Origin: Clostridia bacterium
Lineage (GTDB): Bacteria > Bacillota > Clostridia > Oscillospirales > Acutalibacteraceae
Length of the DNA: 64,000 nt
Direction: 5' to 3'
Assembly: GCA_017429345.1 (NCBI GenBank)
Contig: JAFRPB010000115.1
Span: forward strand, 1 to 64,000
Shown here: piece by piece, positions 7,642-17,600 of the stretch
Layout: each line of letters begins with the position of its first letter
How positions within the stretch are numbered: position 1 is the stretch's first letter
Notes under the pieces: model-generated
What the model was told of the DNA's origin: nothing
The model's input: only the letters and a program-made list of their open reading frames with translations
The model's database searches: none
Translations under genes and position numbers: made by a program

Positions 7642-7670
7642 TTGACACGTCAGATTGTTTGGAATATAAT
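7642..7670 (+). promoter_or_regulatory. Promoter of the zinc-ribbon/SH3 gene
   Basis: TTGACA (7642-7647), 17-nt spacer, TATAAT (7665-7670): a full consensus sigma-A promoter. Confidence 0.85.
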
Positions 7671-7734
7671 TTAGTCTGTATGAAAGCAGGAAATGCTTTC
7701 CATACAAATAAGGAATGAAAAGTGAGGGAATTTT

Positions 7735-8490
7735 ATGAAATGCAGCAATTGCGGAAACATCATTTCCGACAACGCGGATTTTTGCCCGGTTTGCGGCGAG
7801 CGAACTTCTCCCGTACCTTATGACAACAGCGGGACGACATTCCGCCAGAGAAGCGCCAACGGCGCGCAGCCGAGACGCCAGCAGGAAGAGCCTGTTTATG
7901 AGGATGAGTACGAGCAGCAGGAAGCCTACGCGGATCAGGAAACGTATTATGACGACGAAGAAGACGCGGAGCCGAGAAGCAACCGCGCCATGATCGGCAT
8001 TCTGATCGCCATGGGCGTAATTATCATCATTCTGGTGATCGTTCTGATCGGCATCATCTTCAAGAACAAAAACACAAATACCCCGGTGAACACGCAGGTG
8101 ACGACAACCGCCGCGTCCACATCCGAAGCGGCTTCGACGCTGCCCGGTCAGACCACGGCTCCCGCCGGAACGCCCGGTACCGTGACGACGCTGCCCGGCG
8201 CATCCGTTGTTGTAACGACGGCTCCCGGCGCAACCACGGCCGTCGCCACGACCGTCGCGCCGACGGCTTCGCCGACCGAAGGACTGACGCCCGGCAACTA
8301 CGTTGTCTCCACCTCGGGCGATAACCTGAATATCCGCAAGGGACAGGGCACCGAATACGACAAAATCGGCAGCATCCCCAACGGAACCGCGGTCACAGCA
8401 TACAGCAACGGCGGCTCCTGGGCATACGTCACCTACGGCGGCGTATCCGGCTGGGTATCGACACAGTATCTGAAGGCTGTTGCCGGCTGA
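7735..8490 (+). CDS. Zinc-ribbon, single-TM protein with extracytoplasmic SH3b domain
   Basis: The 251-residue protein starts with a zinc ribbon (CSNC at residues 3-6, CPVC at 17-20). An acidic/Gln-rich cytoplasmic stretch follows, then one membrane helix (about 86-109), a long Thr/Ala/Pro linker (about 115-193) and a C-terminal bacterial SH3 (SH3_3) domain with the hallmark LNIRKGQGTEYDKIGSI and SGWVSTQYL. The arrangement suggests a cytoplasmic zinc sensor or adaptor linked to a cell-wall-binding domain outside. The consensus promoter suggests strong expression. The family is widespread in Clostridia but its role is not established. Confidence 0.8.
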   Translation: MKCSNCGNIISDNADFCPVCGERTSPVPYDNSGTTFRQRSANGAQPRRQQEEPVYEDEYEQQEAYADQETYYDDEEDAEPRSNRAMIGILIAMGVIIIILVIVLIGIIFKNKNTNTPVNTQVTTTAASTSEAASTLPGQTTAPAGTPGTVTTLPGASVVVTTAPGATTAVATTVAPTASPTEGLTPGNYVVSTSGDNLNIRKGQGTEYDKIGSIPNGTAVTAYSNGGSWAYVTYGGVSGWVSTQYLKAVAG

Positions 8491-8504
8491 TCTGCAAACA
8501 ACGG

Positions 8505-8532
8505 AAAACGGCTCCCCCGCGGAGCCGTTTTT
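8505..8532 (+). terminator. Terminator of the zinc-ribbon/SH3 gene
   Basis: AAACGGCTCC pairs with GGAGCCGTTT around a CCCGC loop, followed by TT. Confidence 0.8.
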
Positions 8533-8638
8533 CATTCGCCGGATAACCGTCGATTAATAAAATCCTGTATGCCGTTCTATGCGCGGAACGCGATTTTTTT
8601 CCTTTGTTTTTTATTCTTTTGTTTGCGCCGGATTTCTC

Positions 8639-8667
8639 TTGACGGCGCATACCGCCGCGGGTAAAAT
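8639..8667 (+). promoter_or_regulatory. azlCD promoter
   Basis: TTGACG (8639-8644), 17-nt spacer, TAAAAT (8662-8667). Confidence 0.65.
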
Positions 8668-8706
8668 AATAAACGATACGAAACACATACGCTTTGGAGA
8701 AATAAC

Positions 8707-9429
8707 ATGACCGGTGAACGCAAACAACAGTTTCTGAAGGGCCTGAAAGACGGATTCCCGATCTTTCTCGGGTATTTCGCCGTTTCTCTGACCCTGGGCA
8801 TCCACCTGCGCGAATACGGGCTGACGCCGCTGCAGGGAACGCTTGCGAGCCTGACGAACCATACCTCCGCCGGCGAGCTGATCGGTTTTCAGACCATCGC
8901 CGCGGATTCCGGATATTGGATCCTGATCCTCGCGGAGATCGTCGCAAACGCCCGTTATCTTCTGATGAGCTTCGCGCTGAGCCAGAAGATCGACCCGAAA
9001 ACGCCTCTGTGGCAACGGCTGCTCATGGGCCACGGCATAACTGATGAAATATTCAGCATCTCTATCTCCGTCCCCGGGAAACTGAGCCCGTTTTATACCT
9101 ACGGCGCGATCGCCGCCGCCCTGCCGGGCTGGACCGGCGGCACCTTCGTCGGGGCGATTCTCGGAAACGTACTGCCGACGCGGTTTGTCAGCGCGCTGAG
9201 CGTCGGCCTCTACGGCATGTTCATCGCGGCGTTTATCCCGCCGACGAAGAAGAACAAAGTCATGACCGGCCTGATCGCCGTCTGCTTCGTTCTGAGCTGG
9301 ATTTTCAACCGCCTGCCCGTTTTTGACGGGATCGACAGCGGTCTGAAGATCATAATTCTCACGGTCTTGATTTCTTCTGCCGCCGCGCTTCTTTTCCCGC
9401 GAAAGGAGGCGTCGCCCGATGAAACATAA
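8707..9429 (+). CDS. azlC: AzlC family branched-chain amino acid exporter subunit
   Basis: The 240-residue polytopic membrane protein shows the AzlC start (FLKGLKDGFPIFLGYFAVSLTLGI) and the NARYLLMSFALSQK segment typical of the family. With AzlD it forms a two-subunit exporter for branched-chain amino acids or analogues. It overlaps azlD by 11 nt. Confidence 0.9.
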   Translation: MTGERKQQFLKGLKDGFPIFLGYFAVSLTLGIHLREYGLTPLQGTLASLTNHTSAGELIGFQTIAADSGYWILILAEIVANARYLLMSFALSQKIDPKTPLWQRLLMGHGITDEIFSISISVPGKLSPFYTYGAIAAALPGWTGGTFVGAILGNVLPTRFVSALSVGLYGMFIAAFIPPTKKNKVMTGLIAVCFVLSWIFNRLPVFDGIDSGLKIIILTVLISSAAALLFPRKEASPDET

Positions 9430-9742
9430 CGTCTATGTGTATATTTTCATCTGTATGGCTTTGGTCACCTATCTGATCCGCATTCTGCCGCTGACGCTGA
9501 TCCGCAAAGAGATCAAAAACCGATTTTTCCGTTCATTCTTATATTACGTGCCTTATGTGACGTTGGCTGTCATGACGTTCCCCGCCATTCTCGACGCGAC
9601 GCAAAGCCCCGTCTCGGCGGTTCTCGCGCTTATTGCCGCGATCGCGGCCGCATTCTTCGGCGGAAGCCTTTTTACCGTCGCTCTCACCGGATGCGTTACG
9701 GTTTTTATATCGGAGCTTGTGATGGATCTGATAATAAAATAA
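9419..9742 (+). CDS. azlD: AzlD family branched-chain amino acid exporter subunit
   Basis: A 107-residue membrane protein with about four helices; the VTYLIRILPLTLIRK start and YVPYVTLAVMTFPAIL segment match AzlD. It overlaps azlC by 11 nt, so the two are translated together. No terminator is obvious after it; the gap to 10013 holds only the radical SAM promoter. Confidence 0.9.
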   Translation: MKHNVYVYIFICMALVTYLIRILPLTLIRKEIKNRFFRSFLYYVPYVTLAVMTFPAILDATQSPVSAVLALIAAIAAAFFGGSLFTVALTGCVTVFISELVMDLIIK

Positions 9743-9837
9743 CTCCCGCGCCCATGTGCGTCGGAAATCCGATCGTTTTCTGACAGATATGCACAAAAGA
9801 AGTCCCCAAAACGGCAAAAATTCCTCTGTTTTATGCT

Positions 9838-9866
9838 TTTACATTTTACATGAATTGTGGTATTCT
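9838..9866 (+). promoter_or_regulatory. Promoter of the radical SAM gene
   Basis: TTTACA (9838-9843), 17-nt spacer, TATTCT (9861-9866), about 150 nt before the gene; the rest of the gap 9743-10013 shows nothing else. Confidence 0.5.
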
Positions 9867-10013
9867 ATAGGGTGCGATGGAATAATCTGACTGAAAAAAG
9901 CCAAAAATTACATCAAAGGAACCAATAATTACGTCAGCCGCCGTTTTCCGCCGCCGTATGATATGATATCATTCATATTTGCGGTGATTTTGCTTTGAAG
10001 GAGGTATGAAACG

Positions 10014-11456
10014 ATGGCAGGATCTCATAAACTCACCAAAGCTGCGATCGGGAAAATCATCGACGGCGCGCTGAAATCGATCGAAAAAGATCCCGAAGGG
10101 AATATCGTCAAGCTGATTGACCGCGCGTCGGTATTTCTGAAGAGCGTATTCCCGCCTGAAAATATCGACCGAATCAAAGCGGGGATGCACGATCCCGAAA
10201 ACGTTTACCGTCAGATGGCGTTCAACATTGTGCGCGACATTGACAAGAATATTCTCCGCACGACGCTTCTCGCGCTCGGCGTTGACGGCGCGATGTACGG
10301 CACGAAGACCGTTCGCGAAAACCGCGATAAATACGACTGCAATATTCCATGGCTGATCCTGATGGATCCCACCAGCGCCTGCAACCTGCACTGCAAGGGA
10401 TGCTGGTCCGCGGAGTACGGTCATCACCAGAATCTGAGCTATGACGAAATGCAGAGCGTGATCGACCAGGGCCGCGCGCTCGGCACGCATCTCTATATGA
10501 TGACAGGCGGCGAACCGCTGATCCGCAAAGACGATATCATCCGCCTTTGCGAGAACAATCCCGACTGCGCGTTCGGCGCGTTTACCAACGGTACCCTCGT
10601 GGACGAAAAGCTCTGCGAAGAGATCCGCCGCGTCGGCAATTTCTTCTTGATCCTCAGCATCGAGGGCACCGAAGAGAGCAACGACGCGCGCCGCGGCAAG
10701 GGCGCGTACGCGAAAACGATTGCCGCCATGGATCTGCTGCGTGAGAATCGCTGTCTGTTCGGCATCTCCGTGTGCTACACCCGGTTAAACGACGAGTTCG
10801 TGACAAGCGACGATTTTCTTGACAATATGGTCGCTCACGGCGCAAAATTCGGCATGTATTTCAACTTTATGCCTGTCGGCCGCGGAGCGGACCCGGATCT
10901 GATCCCCACCCCGGCGCAAAGAAAATATATGTATGAGTGGATCCGCCGCGTCCGAAACGGCAAAACCGGCAAGCCGATGTTTATTTTTGATTTTCAGAAC
11001 GACGGCGAGTTTGTCGGCGGCTGCATCGCGGGCGGCAGAAGATATTTCCACATCAATTCCGCCGGAGATATGGAGCCGTGCGTGTTTATTCACTATTCCG
11101 ACTCCAATATCCGCGAAAAAACGATCCTTGAAGCGCTTCGAAGCCCGCTGTTTATGGCTTATCGCCGCGGTCAGCCGTTTAATGACAATCACCTCAGACC
11201 TTGCCCGATGCTTGAAAATCCGCAGATCCTGCGCAAGATCGTCAAAACGACCGGCGCGAAGTCGACCGATCTGCTGATCGAAGAAGACGTCGATACGCTC
11301 TGCGGCAAGTGCGACGCATTCGCGTTTGAGTGGGCGCCGCAGGCAAAAGAGCTCTGGGAGTCCACGCCTCACAAAAAGACGCACACGCAGTATTACAGAG
11401 ACCGCCACCCGGAATATGACGTTTCGGAGTTTCATGCGTCTGACGGCGACGAATGA
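10014..11456 (+). CDS. Radical SAM protein with SPASM-like C-terminal cysteines
   Basis: The 480-residue enzyme binds a 4Fe-4S cluster through CNLHCKGC (Cys123, Cys127, Cys130) and SAM through TGGEPL. After the TIM-barrel, further Cys residues occur in GGCIAGGRRYFHINSAG, MEPCVFIHYSD, RPCPML and LCGKCDAFAFEW, the pattern of a SPASM/twitch domain holding extra clusters. An N-terminal helical extension of about 105 residues precedes the radical SAM core. Such enzymes modify peptides or cofactors, but no precursor peptide gene is adjacent, so the substrate is unknown. AAGGAGGT precedes the ATG. Confidence 0.85.
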   Translation: MAGSHKLTKAAIGKIIDGALKSIEKDPEGNIVKLIDRASVFLKSVFPPENIDRIKAGMHDPENVYRQMAFNIVRDIDKNILRTTLLALGVDGAMYGTKTVRENRDKYDCNIPWLILMDPTSACNLHCKGCWSAEYGHHQNLSYDEMQSVIDQGRALGTHLYMMTGGEPLIRKDDIIRLCENNPDCAFGAFTNGTLVDEKLCEEIRRVGNFFLILSIEGTEESNDARRGKGAYAKTIAAMDLLRENRCLFGISVCYTRLNDEFVTSDDFLDNMVAHGAKFGMYFNFMPVGRGADPDLIPTPAQRKYMYEWIRRVRNGKTGKPMFIFDFQNDGEFVGGCIAGGRRYFHINSAGDMEPCVFIHYSDSNIREKTILEALRSPLFMAYRRGQPFNDNHLRPCPMLENPQILRKIVKTTGAKSTDLLIEEDVDTLCGKCDAFAFEWAPQAKELWESTPHKKTHTQYYRDRHPEYDVSEFHASDGDE

Positions 11457-11501
11457 TTTTATTACCTTGCTCTTCAGTGAACCTTCATTGATGATATACG
11501 G

Positions 11502-11541
11502 GAAAGTCCCCCGGCGAACGTCGAGGGACTTTTTCTTTTTT
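11502..11541 (+). terminator. Terminator of the radical SAM gene
   Basis: AAAGTCCC (11503-11510) pairs with GGGACTTT (about 11525-11532), followed by TTCTTTTTTG. Confidence 0.8.
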
Positions 11542-11604
11542 GTCTTTTTTCCCGGAGTGATATGGTCCAGCAGGACCTCTTTGCTGAAAAAATCGGCCGT
11601 TCTG

Positions 11605-11642
11605 CTGAAAAAATCGCCGTTCCCCGAAGGGAACGGCGGATT
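11605..11642 (-). terminator. Terminator of the giant-protein gene
   Basis: On the minus strand CGCCGTTCCC and GGGAACGGCG form a stem closed by a TTCG-like loop and followed by ATTTTTTC. Confidence 0.8.
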
Positions 11643-11673
11643 TTATGTTTGTACGGCTTTATTCAGCCGGAGT

Positions 11674-14600
11674 TTATGCTTTGCTTCCAAACAGGCCTTT
11701 GAACCAGTTGATGATCGACTTCAGCCAGTCAATGATCTTCTGGAACATCGGGATGAAGCCGTGCGAGACAACGCCTTCTTCGTCAACAACGTCAGACGTC
11801 TTGTCGAAGATCTTGTGCATCATAGCCGCGAAGGACTGGATGTACGCGTCATCGGAACCGTCGATCATGCCGATCATGAATCTCCAGTTGTCGTTTGTCT
11901 CGTCAAGTCTCTCAAGCGTTGCCGCGGAAGCGACGTCCCAACCGAAGAATACGTAGTATGCAAGACCCATCATCATTGTGATGCCCTGCGGCTTCGCAAG
12001 ATATTCGATGAACGTATCGTAGGTCGCAAGTACATACTCCTGCGTCTCGGCATCCGGAATGTTATCCTTGATCATCTGTTTGACAGTGCTCTGATTCTCG
12101 GGCAGCGTCAGCCAGTGGAGTGCGAGTCTGAGAACGACCGTGATCATGTCGGACTTGCCGGCCATCTGCAGTTCTTCATCCTCGACGTATTCCATCGTGA
12201 ACGCCTGCTCGCCGTTCTTGGATGTATACTCGATAACCTCACCGAGCGTCAGTTCAGCAATGCTGTTGAGCGCGGGTTCGGTGATCTCATCCGCATAGTC
12301 GGGCAGGAGCTTGTTGATGACCAGTCTGAGGACATACTCCATATCCATCTCTTCAAGGTTGAAGTTCATGACTTCGTACAGATCAACCTTGACGAGCGGT
12401 TCGATCGCGTGCAGGATCACGTAGACCGGATGGAGAACGTTTCTGAACGCAGTGTCGAGACCGTCGGAGTTGACGAAGTAGATCAGCGCCGGGAGTCTGT
12501 CAAGCAGATGGTTCAGCGGATCTTCGGTGATGTAGTCAATGAAGTCGAGCAGCGGGTTCAGAATATCTCTGATCAGGTTGTCTTCATCCGCTTCAACGTC
12601 AGCCTTATACTGGGCAAACGTCTTGATGTTCTCGTTCTTGTAGTCAAAGGCCTCAAGCAGCGGGATGATCGCCTTGTTGTAGCCCTGGCCGCCGGGAAGA
12701 ACGATGAGGTTGGAATGGTCAACGTCGTTGAAGAATGCGATCTGCTCATCCAGCAGCAGCCAGCGAAGCACCGGATACAGCGGACGGACAAAGTCGATGA
12801 TCGAGTTGATGAAGCCGTCTCTGTCGCCGTCTTCAAACGCGAACTCGAAGCCTTCCTCAGCATACTTGTTATACTCGTTCAGATCAACGCCGAGCGAATC
12901 CTTGACAAGCGCCTTGATGTGGCCGTCGGGATCGATCTCATCGATCTTCTCGATGTAGGTGAGGATCTTGACAGCGATCTTTTCAGCGTTGCCGGTTGTA
13001 TAGGCGTAATCCTCAAGCAGGAATTCAAGCGTGGTCTCAAGGTCGGAGAGATCGAAGCCGTCGATACGGATACCGAGCAGACGCATCGTGTTGTCAACAA
13101 CCTTGTTCAGGTTCTCTGCGACATAGTCTGCCTTCTCAACCGTCCAGTACTGGTCGTAACCCTCACGGAAGACGATCGATCTTTCCATCGGCGATACGGG
13201 CATCTCAACGCTCGAGTCGATCTCGGTGTAATTATTGACCGTGAACAGCCATCTGTAATCAGAGTACTCGATATCATTCTCATGAAGATCGAGAACATTT
13301 CTGATCGCCTTGTAGGTGTTCGCGCCGTTGTCGCCGAGCAGACTGATGAGCGCATCCTTGTTCGCGTCGTTGCGGACGATGTTCACAGCCGCAGCTACGA
13401 GGATCGTCACAACGTCGAGGTAAGCGAGCTCACTGTTGTCAACGCCGAGCGTATCGTTTACATAGTTCATCTTGTAAGCGATGTTGCCGTTCGCGGACTC
13501 GATCTGCTCGACCTCGCCGATCGCGAAGGTCTCAAACAGGTTGTTGCCGTCATAGGTGACGGAGCCGTTGATCTGAAGGCCGGTCAGCGCTTCAACGATG
13601 TCAAGGACCGCGACAATGTCAAGGTTCTCAACATCGATCTTGCCCGCAAGCTTCTCGTTGTCTTTCAGCAGCTCGTCAACGATGCTCTGCAGCGTCGCAT
13701 ATTCGGGCTTGCCGATCAGCGTCGAGACGTCTTCAAGCAGGTTCGTCACGGGAACGATCAGGTTGCGTACGGATACGGACAGACCGTTCGCGTTGATGAA
13801 GTAGAGCAGGTTCGGGATCTTCTCAACGATCTTGCGGACGGAATCTTCGTCATTGACGATCGTGTCGATCTCGCCGAGGAGTTTCTCAGCCGTGTATCTC
13901 AGATAATCGATACCGGTGGGATTCTCAAGGGTGCCGAGGTCGCTCAGGTCGATGCCCAGCGCCTCGAGGATCGGAACGATCGCGTTCATGAAGCCGTTCG
14001 CGCCGTCGAAGCGGATCGCGTCATAACGGACCTCATCGTTCGCGACATAGCCGTCCTTGGTGTAGAGCAGGCACAGGTCTTCATCGGCAAGCAGCCAGTT
14101 CAGCAGGAAGTCGATGGGTTCAACGATCGAAATCAGCTCGTTGATGAACGCATCTCTCGTCATGCTGCCGGTGTTCTCTTCGTTGATGTATTTATCCCAG
14201 GTGTCGAGATCAACATCAAGAACAACGGAAATGGCTTTGCGCAGGACTTCGTCCATATCGCCGACCATGTTGCCGACCGCAGCGCCGATCTTGTTGACGG
14301 TCTCCCACGAATACAGGTTCGCTGCGCTGTACTTATCTTTGATCAGCGCGCTCAGCGAATCGTAATCGGAGGCGTTCTTGATGACCGTGTCTACGATGCT
14401 GTAGAAGTTATCCTGAATGTATTTTACGGTTTCAAGGTTCCAGTTGTTGCTGTAATCGAGATAGCCCATCGTGGACTTTCTGTAATCCACGGGTACCTTC
14501 GAGCCGACGCCGCTGAAGCTTTCTTCAGAGACGGAGGAATCGAAGTAGAACCAGTCGTACTCAGCGAACGCAGCCTCTTCAATCGCCTTGTTCATCAGAT

Positions 14601-17600
14601 TGATGACCGCGTTGTATCTGTCTTCGCCGATAAGACCGGACCAGAAGCTGCTGTTGCCCTCATACTTGAACAGATCGATCGCGGAGCAGATCAGGATGGT
14701 CAGCATGCTCATGCCGTCCATATCGTCGTTATACTCCATCGTGTAATACGTTCTGCCCTCATCGAGGCCGTCGAGCTTCACGAGCTTACCGATTGCAAAC
14801 TTCTCAAGATACAGAATGCCGTCGTTGGAGAGCGCGTCTCTGATCGAGAGATTGATGTCATTCTGGCCGAGGATCGTCTCAGCGATATCAACCACGTCGC
14901 CGAGTCTGATGTCGTTAATCGAAGTGATGCCGTACTGGTCAAGTTTCAGCAGCGAAACGATATCAACGTCATCCTTGCCGGTGAACTTCATGACTTCGTT
15001 TACGAGCGCGATGACCGAACCGAAAATGTTGTTCACCGCTACGCCGAGGCCGTTCGCGTTGATGAAGTACAGCAGCTGCGGTACCATATCCGAAAGCGTC
15101 TTCAGCGGATCGTCGGAATCGAGGACCGTCATGACCTTTTCGATGATCTTCGTCAGGGCCAGTTCGACCGCGCCGAGACCGTCAAGATCTGCAAGATCGT
15201 CTTCCGAGATGTCGCATTCAAGCACGCGAAGGATCGGCAGCACGCCTTCTTCGAAGCCGTTGGCGCCGGTCAGGCTGATCGCAGCGTCGCCGTTCTTGAG
15301 ATAGAATACCTCGATCGGCTTGTCTTTACCGAACATCAGCCAGTCAACAAGGATGCCGACGGGTCTGAGCATTGCCATGACCTTATTGATGAACTGTTTC
15401 GGCGTGTACTTCGTGTTCTGCGCGTCGCTGATCTCCTCATCGGGATCCTCAACGGCCTTGTACTGGTTGATAATGTTCTTCCATTCGTTCCAGTCTTCCT
15501 CGGGGATGCCGAGCGCAACGCCGAGCAGATCGATCAGCTGATCGTTGTCAAGATTCTCAAGCAGGCTTGCAATCAGTTTGCCGACCTTGTACTCCAGTCT
15601 CTTGTCAAGCGGGTTCTTGCTCTCCCAGAGGTTGTTCAGGTACGCTTTTGCTGTTGTGATATCGTCGTTCGAGGCGTCGTCGTCGCCTGCGACGATCATG
15701 CCGACGACAAGATCGAGGATATCTTTGAATTCTCTGCGCAGTCTGTCTGCTCTGCCGGCATTCCAGAGATTCTTCTGATCCTCATCCATGTAGGACAGAT
15801 AGGACTCAAGAATGTAATCCATCGAGGTCGAATACTCCGCGAGATCCGCCTCGCCGGATGCAAGCGCCGAAAGGAAGGCAGCCGCTTCTTCTGTCGAATA
15901 GCCCTTCACTTCATCGCTGAAGTAGAACCAATCGTATTCCGCGATTTCGGGCTCGATCTTCGAATGCAGCATCTCTCTGATCGTTCTCACCGTCTCAACG
16001 GCGGATTCGGGATCATCCTTGTTAATGATCTTCGCGATCGTGAGATCGTGCGGGAAGACGCCCTCTTCGGGTTCATAGTTGAATACGTCGAACGCAGCGC
16101 AGATCAGGATGGTGATCATGCTCATGCCGTCGAGATCGTCGTTGTACTCCATCGTGAAGTACGGATCGCCGGTGACCTCGGACGTCTTGTTGACGAGCTT
16201 GCCGAGCGCAAACGTCTCAAGGAAGTTTTCGCCGTCAAGCGAAAGCGCGTCGATCAGGTTCAGCGTGATGTCGTTCTTCGCAAGGATCAGTTCGACGACC
16301 TTGACAAGATCAACGAGTCTGAAGTCTTCGATCGACTCAATGCCGTACTGATCAAGCTTCAGCAGTTTTACGAGATCGGAGATCTCCTCTTTGCCGGTGA
16401 GCGTCGCGGCCTGCGTAAGAAGTTCCTTCACGGGACCGAGCAGGTTGTGAAGCGTGACGCCCAGACCGTTCGCGTTGACGAAGTACAGCAGCTGCGGGAT
16501 CATGTCAACGACCGTCTCAACCGGATCTTCGGACTCGAGGACCGCTTCCAGCTTGCCGATCAGGGCGTTGAGCGTGATTCTGAGAGCCGAGATACCGTCA
16601 AGCTCTTCAAGATCGATCTCGGGGATGTCGCACTCAAGCACTTCGAGGATCGGGAGCAGGCCCTTCTCAAAGCCCTTCGAGCCGGAGAGATTGATCGCTG
16701 CACTGTTGTCGTTCAGGTAGAATACCTTAATGGGTTTGTCGCAAAGCAGCCAGTCAAGAAGCTTGCCGATCGGGCTGAACATGTCAAGGATCTCGTCGAC
16801 GAATTCGGACGGCGTATAAACCGTGTTCTCTTCGTCCGGGATAGCCTCTTCGACGTCTTCTATCTCGGTATACTGTGCCATTGTCTCTCTCCAGGCAGCC
16901 CAGTCGCTCTCGGGAATGTCGAGCACTACGCCGATCAGTTCCGCAAGCGTCTCATTGTCAAGCTGCGAGAAGATATTGCCGACCGCGCCGCCGATGGTGC
17001 AGAGAAGTCTCTTGTTCAGCGGGTTGTTGCGCTCCCAGATGCTGTTGAGATACTGGGAAGCGGTGGTCATAGCGTCGTTGGATTCGTCGTCGTCATTCTT
17101 TACGATCTCCGCAATGATCATGTTGATGATGTCGTTGTGAAGATCTTTGATGGCGGCGGCTGTTCTTGCGTTCCAGAGGTTCGTCTGGTCTTCATCCTTA
17201 TAGCTCAGGTAGCTCGTAAGGATGTAGTTCATCGTCGTCGCATACTCGGAGAGGTCAGCCTCGCCGTTGGCAAGCGCGATCAGGAACTCGGACATATCGT
17301 CGGCGTTGTAATCGCTCAGCTCCTGATTGAAGTAGAACCAATCATACTCACCGTAATAGGTCTCGTCAACGAAGATCTGGAGCATGTTTCTGATCGCTGC
17401 GACTTTTTCGGCGCCCGCTGCGGGATCGTCCTTATCAACAAGCTTGCCGATCGCAAGGTCATTCGGGTATTCGCCGTCGACCTGATAGTTCAGCACGTCG
17501 AAGACCGTGTAGATGAGGATCGTAAGCAGATCCGCCTTGCTCTCCTCGGTGGCATCCGTAAACTCGGCGTAGTAACGGTCGAGACCGTTCGCAGACGCCT